Source of the DNA: Arthrobacter sp. TMP15
GTDB lineage: Bacteria > Actinomycetota > Actinomycetes > Actinomycetales > Micrococcaceae
Direction of reading: 5' to 3'
Length of the DNA stretch: 64,000 nucleotides
Assembly (NCBI RefSeq): GCF_039529835.1
Contig: NZ_CP154262.1
Span: 558,001 to 622,000, forward strand
Below are positions 16,647 through 25,709 of the stretch, one piece after another (the stretch's first letter is position 1; each line of letters starts with the position of its first letter). The translations under genes and the position numbers were made by a program. A model generated the notes under the pieces. The model was not told the DNA's origin and made no database searches. It worked only from the letters and a program-made list of their open reading frames with translations.

Positions 16647-17657
16647 ATGAAAAATCGCCTCCACCTCATCGCTCCCATGCTTCTCGTCACAGCACTGGGG
16701 CTGAGCGCCTGCTCAGGCACCTCAAGTGCACCCGAAGCCGCTCAAGACAAGAAGCTCATTGTCTACACCTCGGAGCCACAGAAGAAGATCGATGAGATAG
16801 TCCAAGCTTTTGAAAAAGCCAACGACGGCGTCAAGGTGGAGGTTTTCCGTGCCGCCACCGGTGAGCTCAAGACGCGCATTGCCGCCGAACGTCAAGCCGG
16901 AAAGATCACTGCCGACGTGATTCTGGCCGCAGATGTGCCCACGTTTGAAAAGTACGCTTCAGAAGGTGTGCTCTCCAAACTTGATGTGCAAAACAGCTCA
17001 GCACTGGATAAGAAGTTCATTGACCCCGAAGGTTACTGGGTTGGCACCCGGATCATCCCGACGATCATCGCCTACAACACCGGTGCGCAGTCTGAACCCC
17101 CGGCCAGTTGGATGGCCCTGACCAACGAAAAATACAAAGGGAAAATCGCCATGCCCAACCCGGATGTCTCCGGTGCTGCCGCGTTCAACACCTCTGTGTG
17201 GTTCCAGGAACCGGTCATGGGCAAGACCTGGCTGCAGGACCTGGTGGCAAACGCCCCGCTCGTGTTGGAAAGTAACGGACCCGTTGGTCAAGCAGTGGCT
17301 GAGGGAAGCTCCGAAATTGGCATCGTTGTTGACTATGTTGCACGTGAACTGGCAGCCAAAGGATCACCCATCGCGGTGAGTTACCCCAGCGACGGTGCAC
17401 CATACGTGTCCCAGCCTGCAGGGGTCTTCACGGACTCTGCCAACCAAAAAACAGCCACGGCATTCGTGGATTTCCTCATCTCCAAAGAAGGCCAGGAAAT
17501 TGCCGTGCGCCAGTCCTACCTGCCGGTGCGCGAGGATGCAGGCGTGCCCAAGGGCGCCCCGGCTCTGAAAGACATCAAGCTAGTGGATCCGGACCTGAAA
17601 TCAATTGCCGGCGGCCAAACTGAGGCAGTAGATTTCTTCAACTCGTTGTTGAAATAG
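16647..17657 (+). CDS. ABC importer binding lipoprotein, Fbp/Afu-type
   Basis: Extracellular solute-binding lipoprotein of 336 residues. A signal peptide ends in the lipobox LSAC with the lipidated cysteine near residue 22. The mature domain starts KKLIVYTSEPQKKIDEIVQAFEKAN and contains TRIIPTIIAYNTG and the C-terminal SYLPVREDAG segment of the Fe3+/2-aminoethylphosphonate/hexose-phosphate binding family. No adjacent Tyr-Tyr pair, the ferric-ion ligand in FbpA proteins, is seen, which argues against iron. The surrounding phosphatases favour an organophosphate ligand, as shown for the AfuA branch. The fused permease and the ATPase follow directly. Confidence 0.9.
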   Translation: MKNRLHLIAPMLLVTALGLSACSGTSSAPEAAQDKKLIVYTSEPQKKIDEIVQAFEKANDGVKVEVFRAATGELKTRIAAERQAGKITADVILAADVPTFEKYASEGVLSKLDVQNSSALDKKFIDPEGYWVGTRIIPTIIAYNTGAQSEPPASWMALTNEKYKGKIAMPNPDVSGAAAFNTSVWFQEPVMGKTWLQDLVANAPLVLESNGPVGQAVAEGSSEIGIVVDYVARELAAKGSPIAVSYPSDGAPYVSQPAGVFTDSANQKTATAFVDFLISKEGQEIAVRQSYLPVREDAGVPKGAPALKDIKLVDPDLKSIAGGQTEAVDFFNSLLK

Positions 17658-17666
17658 TTGCAATTG

Positions 17667-19448
17667 ATGGTCAGCCAAACCACTACTTCTCCACCTGCCA
17701 GTGACCCGGGCGCTCCAATGGAAGCCCCCGCACGCGAAGCTGTGCCGGCTCCCGGCCAGAGGTACCGGCGCCTTCGCCCAGGGACGGCATTGCTTCGCCT
17801 GAAAAGTAGGGTTTGGCCCAACGCCCAGACACGGCTACATGATGGCTTCGGTGTTTTACGATCCGTGGTGTGGCTGGCGCTAGCCCTCCTGATTGGGATG
17901 CCACTAGCGGCCTTGGTTTTGCAAGGCACAGGCACAGAGGCCATCGCCATCTTCGCCGATCCCGCCGTTGCCGAAGCGGCGCTGAACTCTTTGGGAAGCG
18001 CCGGGGGATCGGCGGTACTAGCCACAATTATTGGCGCCGGGCTCGCCATTTTGCTAGAGCGCAGCAACCTGCCATCGAGAATGATGCTGCGGTGGCTTGT
18101 CCTCTTACCATTTTTGATCCCACCTTTCATCGGGGCCATGGCGTGGATGTCACTGCTGGGTGCCAACGGTCCCGTGAACAAAACCCTTCAAGGGTGGGGG
18201 AGCGGGCAATCCGTGAGTATTTTTGGCGGATGGGGTGTGGTCTTCTTACTGACGGTGCACTCCTACCCCATGGCGTATTTGGTGATCAGTGCTGCGCTCA
18301 AGCGAATTCCCGGGAACCTTGAGGAAGCCTCACGCATTTCCGGGGCAGGAACAGTGAGCGTGTTACGGACTGTCACCTTGCCATTGCTGGGTCCGGGACT
18401 TTTGGCAGCTTTTGTTCTGACGATGGTCGCCAACCTCTCGGACTTCGGCATTCCAGCACTCATTGGACTACCGGAGCGTTATACAACGCTCACCACGCTT
18501 GTGTACCGTTTTCTGGCCTCAAGTACCACGAGCAATCCCTTACCGGCGGTCTCCGCCATTGGATTGGTCCTGCTGGTTATGGCGATCCTTGCTGTTATGG
18601 CGCAACGCAAACTTCCCACAGGTACCGAACTGGGAAGCGGGCCCTCGGGCATGGCCCTGGAGCTGGGCCGGGCACGAATCCCCCTGGCAGCGCTGCTCTG
18701 GATCTGGACCATTGGCATCTGCCTGGTACCGCTGCTGGCGTTGGCCGCGCAGGCTTTGCTCCCAGCGCCGGGTGTGCCCCTGACCTGGGAGAACCTGACA
18801 CTAGAGAACTTGATGGTGGCTGCCAGCTCACCAAACACACTCCAGGGTATAGGCAATTCGCTGATGCTCTCCGGGCTGGCTGCTGCATGCTGCACCGTTC
18901 TTGGTTTGGCCGTGGCACTGTTGCTGACCCGCAGTCAGCATCGAAGCAACGGGGCATTGGATGCTGTGGCGACCCTGCCGCAGGCACTTCCTGGTCTTGT
19001 GGTTGCTGTGGGCTGGCTGCTTATTGCGCCAATGCTGGGCATCTTCAATACGGGGTGGGTGATTCTAGGGGCCTACATCATGGCCTTCCTTGCCCTAGTG
19101 GTTCAGGCTGTGCGCGCGCCTATGAGTTCGGTGTCATCAAGTTTGGAGGAAGCCGCACGTGTTGCCGGTGCCTCTCCGTTCAGGGCGCTCTGTGATGTCA
19201 CGGCCCGGTTGGCTGTCCCTGCGGCCATCACCGGTGGTGTGGTGGTACTACTGACAGCCGTGCGTGAATTGACCATCTCCATTTTGTTGGTGGCACCGGG
19301 CTCTCAAACCTTGGGTGTGAGCATCTTCAATCTTCAACAAGCTGGAGACTATGGCGGTGCCGCAGCACTGGCGCTGCTGGTGGCGGTTGTGGGAATTGTG
19401 GGCCTGTCGATGACAGCTGCCGTAACCAGCCGCCTGGCTAACAAATAA
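17667..19448 (+). CDS. ABC importer permease, duplicated FbpB-like domains
   Basis: Membrane permease of about 593 residues made of two tandem transport domains of six or so spans each, as in the FbpB/AfuB family. The coupling-helix (EAA) segments are EEASRISGAGTVSVLRTVTLPLLGP-like in the first half and EEAARVAGASPFRALCDVTA-like in the second. The N-terminal 60 residues are hydrophilic. The ATG at 17667 was chosen; a TTG at 17658, directly after the previous stop, is the alternative. It should form the membrane channel for the binding protein upstream and the ATPase downstream. One polypeptide supplies both halves of the channel, so no second permease gene is needed. Confidence 0.92.
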   Translation: MVSQTTTSPPASDPGAPMEAPAREAVPAPGQRYRRLRPGTALLRLKSRVWPNAQTRLHDGFGVLRSVVWLALALLIGMPLAALVLQGTGTEAIAIFADPAVAEAALNSLGSAGGSAVLATIIGAGLAILLERSNLPSRMMLRWLVLLPFLIPPFIGAMAWMSLLGANGPVNKTLQGWGSGQSVSIFGGWGVVFLLTVHSYPMAYLVISAALKRIPGNLEEASRISGAGTVSVLRTVTLPLLGPGLLAAFVLTMVANLSDFGIPALIGLPERYTTLTTLVYRFLASSTTSNPLPAVSAIGLVLLVMAILAVMAQRKLPTGTELGSGPSGMALELGRARIPLAALLWIWTIGICLVPLLALAAQALLPAPGVPLTWENLTLENLMVAASSPNTLQGIGNSLMLSGLAAACCTVLGLAVALLLTRSQHRSNGALDAVATLPQALPGLVVAVGWLLIAPMLGIFNTGWVILGAYIMAFLALVVQAVRAPMSSVSSSLEEAARVAGASPFRALCDVTARLAVPAAITGGVVVLLTAVRELTISILLVAPGSQTLGVSIFNLQQAGDYGGAAALALLVAVVGIVGLSMTAAVTSRLANK

Positions 19449-19468
19449 TCAACCTCTGAAAGGCCACC

Positions 19469-20596
19469 ATGGCAAGCATTGAAATGGCGCAGCTGAGCCA
19501 CCACTATTCCAATGGTCACGTGGGTCTGGATTCCATTGACCTGCACATAGCCGACGGCGAATTCCTGGCTTTGTTGGGCCCCTCAGGTTCCGGTAAAACC
19601 ACCCTGCTGCGCACTATTGCCGGATTTCTGCGTCCCACGTCCGGAACATTGGAGATTGGCGGGAAGAGTGTTGCGGGACCAAAAAGTTGGATCCCGCCGG
19701 AACGCCGTGGGCTGGGAATGGTGTTCCAGGACCACGCGGTCTGGCCGCACTTAAACGTTGCTTCCAATGTGGGCTACCCGCTGAAACGCGCGGGTGTGCC
19801 CCGTCCCGAGATCAATAAAAAAGTCACAGCGGTGCTCGAACAGGTGGGGTTAGCGGAGCTTGCTAAGCGCAAACCATCGGCGTTATCCGGTGGACAACGG
19901 CAGCGCGTGGCTTTAGCACGGGCCATTGTTGCCCAACCGCAGGCACTGCTTCTTGATGAGGCGCTCTCGGCTTTAGATGAGCCCTTGCGTGCCAGGCTTC
20001 GTCTTGAGCTGCGCTCGCTGACACGTGACGCTGGTTTGACAGCCATCCATGTGACCCACGATCGTTCCGAAGCACTTGGGCTGGCGGATCGTATTGTGGT
20101 GCTCAATGACGGGAAGATCCAGCAGATAGGTAGCGCTGCGCAGTTATTAGAGGAACCAGCCAATGCATTTGTTGCCTCCTTCGTCTCGGATTCAGCGGTG
20201 TTTCCCGGCACACTTGTCAATGGGCGATTCCACGCCGATCATCCGGAATTACGTTTGCCTGCGCGCACAGAAACCATGACTGGAAAGGGAACCAGGATGG
20301 TGGGCACACTCACCACTGCCTGGGCACGGGCGAGGCGTGTTGTTGCCGCGGTGCCACCAACGGGGATTGAGCTGGAACCCGTCCCGGCCGGAGAAACAAC
20401 GGGTGCACGGGTGACCTCGGCCCTTTATGGCCAGCATGGATATGAAACGAGCCTGGATTGGGCAGGAACAAGCGTGCGGGTGCTGGTTCGTGGGTGGATA
20501 CCCGCCGTGGGGGATCTGGTGCGGCCGGTGGTTTTTCACGCGCATGTTTTTAGCAATGAATCAGCCCCATGCCTAGCTACGGAGTCCGCGGCGTGA
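19469..20596 (+). CDS. ABC importer ATPase, FbpC-like
   Basis: Cytoplasmic ATPase of 375 residues. It has Walker [20 protein letters not shown] near residues 34-52, the Q-loop [14 protein letters not shown], the signature [15 protein letters not shown], Walker [13 protein letters not shown], and the switch His in VTHDRSE. In the D-loop region the usual DEPLS is DEALS. A C-terminal TOBE-like region of about 120 residues follows. The ATG has GAAAGG upstream, 21 bases after the permease. Its last four bases overlap the GTG start of the histidine phosphatase, which ties that enzyme to the importer. Confidence 0.94.
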   Translation: MASIEMAQLSHHYSNGHVGLDSIDLHIADGEFLALLGPSGSGKTTLLRTIAGFLRPTSGTLEIGGKSVAGPKSWIPPERRGLGMVFQDHAVWPHLNVASNVGYPLKRAGVPRPEINKKVTAVLEQVGLAELAKRKPSALSGGQRQRVALARAIVAQPQALLLDEALSALDEPLRARLRLELRSLTRDAGLTAIHVTHDRSEALGLADRIVVLNDGKIQQIGSAAQLLEEPANAFVASFVSDSAVFPGTLVNGRFHADHPELRLPARTETMTGKGTRMVGTLTTAWARARRVVAAVPPTGIELEPVPAGETTGARVTSALYGQHGYETSLDWAGTSVRVLVRGWIPAVGDLVRPVVFHAHVFSNESAPCLATESAA

Positions 20597-21129
20597 GCAC
20601 CGTGGCGTGGGCAATGGTCCGGCATGGGCAAACTGAATGGAACCTCCAACGCCGCCTGCAGGGTTCAAGCGACATCCCCTTGAACAACCGGGGAAGGGAG
20701 CAGGCTGAGCGGGCGGCTGATCATTTGAGTTCCGGAGTGTGGGACGTGGTGGTTTGCTCGCCCCTGGCGAGAGCTCGGGAGACTGCACAGATCATTGCCT
20801 CCCGTCTGGATCTTGAGAACGTTGTTGAGGTCCCTGACTTGGTGGAACGCTGCTATGGGGCCATGGAGGGCAGAAGTGTGAAATATCTTGACGGGGAAGC
20901 TAAACATGCCCTGATGCAGAAGGGGGAAGCTGAACAAGACGTGATTGAACGCGGCATATCAGCCTTGGTGCGGCTTCGCACAGACTACCCGCAACAACGG
21001 CTTGTTATTGTTAGCCACAGCAGTCTCCTGCGACTGGTCATGGGGGAACTTACCGGCCGCGCACACACGCGGATCACCAACGGTGAAGTTCTTATTCTTC
21101 AGCAGGAACTTGTACCAGCCGGGCGCTGA
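20593..21129 (+). CDS. histidine phosphatase (phosphoglycerate mutase family)
   Basis: Small cytoplasmic phosphatase of about 178 residues. The catalytic motif VRHGQTEWN near residues 8-16 contains the phosphorylated histidine, the acid/base region is VVCSPLARARETAQ, and the second catalytic histidine lies in LVIVSHSSLLR. The GTG at 20593 overlaps the ATPase stop as GTGA and was preferred to the ATG at 20569 because the family N-terminus begins just before the RHG motif. It closes an operon that begins with a tyrosine phosphatase-like protein and a phosphodiesterase, so it is the third phosphoester-cleaving enzyme in one transcript. Family members act on sugar phosphates, phosphoglycerate or nucleotides. 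Confidence 0.9.
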   Translation: MSTVAWAMVRHGQTEWNLQRRLQGSSDIPLNNRGREQAERAADHLSSGVWDVVVCSPLARARETAQIIASRLDLENVVEVPDLVERCYGAMEGRSVKYLDGEAKHALMQKGEAEQDVIERGISALVRLRTDYPQQRLVIVSHSSLLRLVMGELTGRAHTRITNGEVLILQQELVPAGR

Positions 21130-21150
21130 ACTAGGCTCTGAGGGGCATAT

Positions 21151-22158
21151 TCAGTGCTCGCAGTTAACAATCATGCGTCCGGTGTTGCCGCCGGATAGGA
21201 GCGCGGCGAACGCCTCCGGAATCTTCTCAAAACCGTCCAGAATGGTGTGAACACTGCGAACTTTCCCTGCTTTTAGCCAGCGGGTGGCATCGGTTTCAAA
21301 ATCGTGGCGCAGGTCTTCATTGTTTGTCACATCGAAGCCGCGCATGGTCAGTTGTTGGTGGATCATGGCCATGTAGTTTGCCGGGCCACGGCGCTCGCCG
21401 GCCTTGCCGTATTGAGAGGCTGCCCCGCAAATTACGATCCGCCCACGAAAGCGCAGGGATTCCAGGGCGGCCTCGAGTTGCTCCCCGCCAACGTTGTCAT
21501 AGAACAAATCGATCCCGTCCGGCGCTGCAGCTCGCAGCAGGTCAAGAGCGCCGCCGTCGTGGTAATTAAAAGCGGTATCCGCGCCCAACTCCTTGAGCAG
21601 CTGTACTTTCGCAGGGGTGCCTGCACTGCCAATCACTGTGGCGCCAACGGCCTTGGCGAATTGCACGGCACAACTACCCACCCCGCCCGCCGCACCAGAA
21701 ATATAGACAGTGTCTTGCGCATCGACACTGCCAAAACGCATCATTCCCGTATATGCGGTGAATCCAACGTGCCCCAGAACTGTCAGATGGGCCTCTAGCG
21801 CGACGCCCTCTTCCAAAGCGGCGATGGGACGCAGTTCGTTGGAATCGGCAACGTCAACACCGCGCCAGGGAGACTTGCGCACAGCGAGATCGCCCGTACT
21901 GAAAGCATCGCTACGGGATTCAAGAACCTCCACCACGCCATCACTGGCCGGCACATCACCAATGCTGATGCCCGGACCGTAAGCCGTATCGGGGCCGCCA
22001 ATGCGGTTGGCCATGCCCGCGTTCAAACCCAGCCTGCGCAGGCGTACCAACACCTGTCCCTCGCCAAGCGGGGGTACCTCCGCTGTAGTGACAAAAAAAT
22101 CCTTGGCTTCGACGGCGTCGTCCGGGTAACTGGCCAGCTGAACTTCGTAAGAATCCAT
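21151..22158 (-). CDS. NADPH-dependent MDR oxidoreductase (leukotriene B4 dehydrogenase-like)
   Basis: Zinc-free medium-chain dehydrogenase/reductase of 335 residues, related to prostaglandin/leukotriene reductases and YncB/CurA proteins that reduce C=C bonds of enones. The nucleotide fold shows YISGAAGGVGSCAVQFAKAVGATVIGSAGT near residues 152-181, followed by ELGADTAFNYHDG and DLFYDNVGGE. The zinc-ligand cysteines of alcohol dehydrogenases are absent. It ends 21 bases from the convergent histidine phosphatase gene. It may be the last gene of the lyase/kinase operon, with a 50-base gap after the amidohydrolase. No strong ribosome-binding site precedes its start, so the link is uncertain. Confidence 0.92.
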   Translation of the reverse strand: MDSYEVQLASYPDDAVEAKDFFVTTAEVPPLGEGQVLVRLRRLGLNAGMANRIGGPDTAYGPGISIGDVPASDGVVEVLESRSDAFSTGDLAVRKSPWRGVDVADSNELRPIAALEEGVALEAHLTVLGHVGFTAYTGMMRFGSVDAQDTVYISGAAGGVGSCAVQFAKAVGATVIGSAGTPAKVQLLKELGADTAFNYHDGGALDLLRAAAPDGIDLFYDNVGGEQLEAALESLRFRGRIVICGAASQYGKAGERRGPANYMAMIHQQLTMRGFDVTNNEDLRHDFETDATRWLKAGKVRSVHTILDGFEKIPEAFAALLSGGNTGRMIVNCEH

Positions 22159-22208
22159 GGCTACAGCGTATGCCTCTCACCGGTGAGTCGGTCAGAAAAA
22201 CCGTCAGA

Positions 22209-23255
22209 CTACGGATCGAGTGTGTCCAATGTTGCTGGCTGCCAGCCAGCAATTTTAAGTAAGCGCGCAGCATTGCCGCCAAAGATCTGTTGCACCTCAG
22301 CCTCTGGCATGCCCATCTCCCAACAGATCCGCAACTGATCAACTAGATAGCGGCGGGCAAAGCCCCGCGGGAACCACGAGGAATCAGATCCAAAGACGAT
22401 CCGATCCGGACCCATAGTTTCGTAAAAACGGCGAAACAAGTCATCTAAAGTGAGCCGCTGCGCCATATATCTGACCCACTGGTTCGATCCAGAAGTGTCA
22501 ACAATGACATTAGGGCAGGCCCACATCAAAAACAGGACCTCTTGAACATGCTGAATACCAAAATGCGGGATCACAAATGTAACCTCTGGGAAACGTTTGG
22601 CAGTTTGTTCCAGGGTGGCAGGATTACTGAATGCGTTATGGGCAATGCCGCCGGCCGAACCGCAATGACCGAAATGGATAAGTACGGGAACCTGATTCCG
22701 CGCAGCCACCTCCCACACGGGATTTGCCGCCGCATCATCCATACGCGCCGACGCCAAGGGAGCGAAGAGCTTCAACCCACGGAGGCCACCTCGTGTGATG
22801 CCGTCTTCAAACGCCTTGGCAGCGCCCGGCACAAAAGGATCGGCCATGGCGGCCATGCCCAAAAATTTGCCGGCGCCACGGTTTACCAAGGCAGACATGG
22901 GCTCATTCCCGCCTGCCGTAACAAAAGCCGCGTATTCGATTCCATTCGTAGCTAACTCGGACGTCCACCTGTCCGCCTCCGCTTCCCAACCGGCGTCGGT
23001 TGAGAGCGGTTCGGGATCAGCAAAATCCCAGCTGCGACGCCACTTCGCTGATGTTTGCGCAACAGCTCTAGTCCGTGCTGCCTGACCGGCATCGAACGCG
23101 TCGCAAGCATCCCTGCCAACAGCGGAATCTTCGCCGAATTGGCCGCCGGCCAGCACCTGAGTGAGAGGATCGGTGGGCATACGGAAGTGTAGGTGGAAGT
23201 CAACGATCGAGAGGCCCTGAACAGTGGGACGCCCATTTTTCATCTGATTATCCAT
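22209..23255 (-). CDS. amidohydrolase-2 family protein
   Basis: TIM-barrel metal-dependent hydrolase or decarboxylase of 348 residues. The N-terminal metal motif is VDFHLHF near residues 18-24, later ligands are suggested by VLIHFGH and FVIPHFG, and the late aspartate lies in VFGSDSSWFPRGF. This profile fits amidohydrolase family 2, whose members include lactonases, aminocarboxymuconate semialdehyde decarboxylase-like enzymes and N-heterocycle hydrolases. A long insert after the first motif (residues 30-90) is unusual. The start ATG follows the kinase stop codon by one base, so the two are translationally linked. The substrate is not identified. Confidence 0.88.
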   Translation of the reverse strand: MDNQMKNGRPTVQGLSIVDFHLHFRMPTDPLTQVLAGGQFGEDSAVGRDACDAFDAGQAARTRAVAQTSAKWRRSWDFADPEPLSTDAGWEAEADRWTSELATNGIEYAAFVTAGGNEPMSALVNRGAGKFLGMAAMADPFVPGAAKAFEDGITRGGLRGLKLFAPLASARMDDAAANPVWEVAARNQVPVLIHFGHCGSAGGIAHNAFSNPATLEQTAKRFPEVTFVIPHFGIQHVQEVLFLMWACPNVIVDTSGSNQWVRYMAQRLTLDDLFRRFYETMGPDRIVFGSDSSWFPRGFARRYLVDQLRICWEMGMPEAEVQQIFGGNAARLLKIAGWQPATLDTLDP

Positions 23256-23256
23256 T

Positions 23257-24195
23257 TCAGCTCACTACTATCGCTGCAGGGATCGCGCCCAGAACCACAT
23301 GGTCGCGTTCTTCCGGAACTGTCGAGACCATCTTGGTGGCGTATTCGACGGCGGCGGCCAAGGCGTGAGCCGTATCCGCACCCCGATCCAAGGCGACTAA
23401 GAACGCGGCATTGAACCCGTCACCTGCCCCCGTTGAATCGACTACCTGTACCGGTGCCGCCGAACGTTCAAACCACTCACCAAGCGCGGTGGCAACTCCA
23501 GCACCCCGGGCTCCCATTTTCACCACAACCAAGGTATCTGTGGACACTGCCAGTTCGCGGGCCGCCCGTTCCGTATCGGTATGGCCAGCTAAACCATGGA
23601 GTTCATCGTCGTTCGGAAGGAAAAGATCTACTTCATCCATCGTTAGGAGTACTTCTGCGCGGGTTTCCTTGGTCCAGCCTTGTGGTGGCCAGCCGGTATC
23701 TAAGACTGTTTTTGCCCCTGCGGCTTTGGCACGCCGAAACAGCTCTGTCAGCGCCGGCCCTTGCATGCCCGGCAAGAGAAAGTAACCGGCCAAAGCGAGA
23801 AAAGAGGAGTCCAGCATTTGCTCGGTAATGTCTGAAGGGCACATGGCAGACATGGGTCCCAAAGAGGATAGGAATGCCCTGTCTCGTCCGGGAGCTTCAA
23901 CTGCAACGGTCATCCCGCTCGCCGTTCCAGCGGTTCGCAACAGGTGCGACTCCAAACGCGGCCGGTCAAGCTCCGCCTCCAAGATTAACAGGGACGAATC
24001 GTCCCCTACCCGGGAGACTAGTTGGGTTGTCAGTTCAAGCCCGGCACATCGCACAGCAAGGTTTCCTGCTGAACCGCCCAACCGGATGCTGATGGTAGGG
24101 ACTACGGTTTCGGTTCCAGGTGCTGGAAGCTCACTCGTATCTGCGACAATAATATCCAGGTTGGTGTTTCCGACTACTGTGATTCCAGCCTTCAC
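23257..24195 (-). CDS. PfkB-family carbohydrate kinase
   Basis: Ribokinase-like sugar or nucleoside kinase of 312 residues. The N-terminal VVGNTNLDIIV strand and the RLGGSAGNLAVRCAGL motif (PfkB signature 1 region) are present, as is the C-terminal signature VDSTGAGDGFNAAFL with the catalytic Asp in GAGD. It is therefore likely to phosphorylate a hydroxymethyl group with ATP. The start is GTG, overlapping the stop of the lyase by four bases (GTGA). Its position between the argininosuccinate-lyase-like enzyme and the amidohydrolase suggests that one product of the lyase reaction, or the imported compound itself, carries a sugar-like alcohol. Specificity cannot be read from sequence. Confidence 0.92.
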   Translation of the reverse strand: MKAGITVVGNTNLDIIVADTSELPAPGTETVVPTISIRLGGSAGNLAVRCAGLELTTQLVSRVGDDSSLLILEAELDRPRLESHLLRTAGTASGMTVAVEAPGRDRAFLSSLGPMSAMCPSDITEQMLDSSFLALAGYFLLPGMQGPALTELFRRAKAAGAKTVLDTGWPPQGWTKETRAEVLLTMDEVDLFLPNDDELHGLAGHTDTERAARELAVSTDTLVVVKMGARGAGVATALGEWFERSAAPVQVVDSTGAGDGFNAAFLVALDRGADTAHALAAAVEYATKMVSTVPEERDHVVLGAIPAAIVVS

Positions 24196-25709
24196 CAGTG
24201 ACCGTCCTGAACTGCGGCGTGTGCAGTGTCAAGCAGCCCGTTTCTGGTCTCCTCCAACACCGTCAGGCGCTCGTGAATTTTCTGCCCTAATGCCGCTGCA
24301 CGATCTTTCGACGCTGCGGCGTTCACGCGCACGGCACCAATACCGGGGCTACCGGTCTGCTGGCGCTGCAGAATCAGCGCCGGCTGCTGGCCCGCGCTGA
24401 GCGTCGTTTCCACCAGTTCTGCCGTTGCAGTCTGGCCTGCTTCCTCGAAAGCTGCGGTGACGTCCTCGCCGGTCCAGTCGGCGGGGGCATGCTGACGTAC
24501 CAACTGACCCACAATGTCATGGGCTGCGCGCCAAGGGATGCTCTGGGCAGCCAAAGCCTCAGCCACAGCAGTGGTGGTGGCGCCCAAAGCAACGATTTCC
24601 GCAGGGTCTGGCAACTGCTCAACTTTTAGGTCCAGCAACAAGCCATCGAGCATACGCATGAACCGAACTACGCGGTCTCCGGCACGCCACAGGTGCTTTT
24701 GCACGTCTGTGGTGGCGTTGTTCGAGTCTTCGTACCAAGCCGAACCAATGTTTGCGTAACTTGCTGCCATATCAGCGGCGGTGGCGCCAGCCATGGAGAC
24801 CATGTGTTCCAAGACCACGGGATTCTTTTTCTGCGGCATGATCGATGACCCCTGTGTATAAGGGGTGGGTGTTTGGACCCACTTGAATGTCATCCATTCC
24901 AGCAATACCCGTGAAAAACGGGCACCGGTGGCTGTGATCCGAGCCTGGACAGCAGCCAAACGCATGAAATGCTCGGCCCCGGCTACTGCTTCATAGCTGG
25001 AGGTGAAGCTGGAATCGAAGCCTGTCAGTTTCCCGACCAGCGCGGAATCGATAGGTAAGTCGGTACCGGTGAAGGCTGCGGATCCCAGCGGGGAGATGTT
25101 GAGTTCGGCGTAGATACTGAGCATTTCAGTGGCTTGGCTGAGCATGGCCTCAGACAGGCCTGCCAGTACATGGCCGATTGTTGTGGGCTGAGCCGGACGG
25201 CGGTGGGTGAAACCAATGATGAGGCTCTCGGCGTGGACGGCTGCCTGTGCGGCGGCGTCCGCAGCGCATTGGACCACCAATGCCGTTTGCTCCAGAAGTT
25301 GACGGCGCAGGACCATCCGGAACACTCCGGCGTCGAGATCGTTGCGGCTACGGGCAAGCTGCACATCAAGTTCCGAGGTGGGAATGCCACATTCCTGCGC
25401 CAATTGCTGTTCTAGGAAGTAATAAGGATCTTCAACACTGCCATCGAAGTGAAACTCCTGCTCACCATCCTGGGTCTTTTTCCATAGCGCCAACAGACCC
25501 TGCAAAAGCAGTTTCCCCCGGCTGCGAGGCAAAATGTCCTGGTGCGTGAGCATGTACACGTGCGCCAGGCTGGCCTCGACCATCGCCGGGTAGATATGCG
25601 GTGCCGCCTCCTCGAAAGCAACTCTCAAGTGGTTGTCCCAATAAATGGATAGTTCGGGGCGGTCCTTAAGTTCTGGACGTGGCATTGGCTGGTTGTGGGT
25701 CGTGTTCAT
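24192..25709 (-). CDS. argininosuccinate lyase-like enzyme, not housekeeping
   Basis: Member of the aspartase/fumarase superfamily, about 505 residues, closest by motif to argininosuccinate lyase. The catalytic histidine region GFTHRRPAQPTTIGH is near residue 168, and the mobile loop GSSIMPQKKNP with the catalytic serine is near 287-297. The first conserved region reads LARSRNDLDAG instead of the HTGRSRNDQ of true ArgH, so the arginine side of the pocket probably differs. Such enzymes split a C-N bond to release fumarate; the family includes EDDS lyase. It lies in an importer/kinase operon without arginine genes. The ATG at 25709 has GGTGA upstream and overlaps the permease gene by 44 bases. 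Confidence 0.88.
   Translation of the reverse strand: MNTTHNQPMPRPELKDRPELSIYWDNHLRVAFEEAAPHIYPAMVEASLAHVYMLTHQDILPRSRGKLLLQGLLALWKKTQDGEQEFHFDGSVEDPYYFLEQQLAQECGIPTSELDVQLARSRNDLDAGVFRMVLRRQLLEQTALVVQCAADAAAQAAVHAESLIIGFTHRRPAQPTTIGHVLAGLSEAMLSQATEMLSIYAELNISPLGSAAFTGTDLPIDSALVGKLTGFDSSFTSSYEAVAGAEHFMRLAAVQARITATGARFSRVLLEWMTFKWVQTPTPYTQGSSIMPQKKNPVVLEHMVSMAGATAADMAASYANIGSAWYEDSNNATTDVQKHLWRAGDRVVRFMRMLDGLLLDLKVEQLPDPAEIVALGATTTAVAEALAAQSIPWRAAHDIVGQLVRQHAPADWTGEDVTAAFEEAGQTATAELVETTLSAGQQPALILQRQQTGSPGIGAVRVNAAASKDRAAALGQKIHERLTVLEETRNGLLDTAHAAVQDGHW

Noticed and set aside
16647-20596. Ferric iron ABC importer
   Set aside because: The permease and ATPase resemble FbpBC, but the binding protein lacks the adjacent tyrosine pair and the operon carries three phosphoesterase genes; an organophosphate fits better.
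24192-25709. Housekeeping argininosuccinate lyase (argH)
   Set aside because: No arginine biosynthesis genes are nearby, the HTGRSRNDQ region is altered, and the gene is embedded in an importer/kinase operon.
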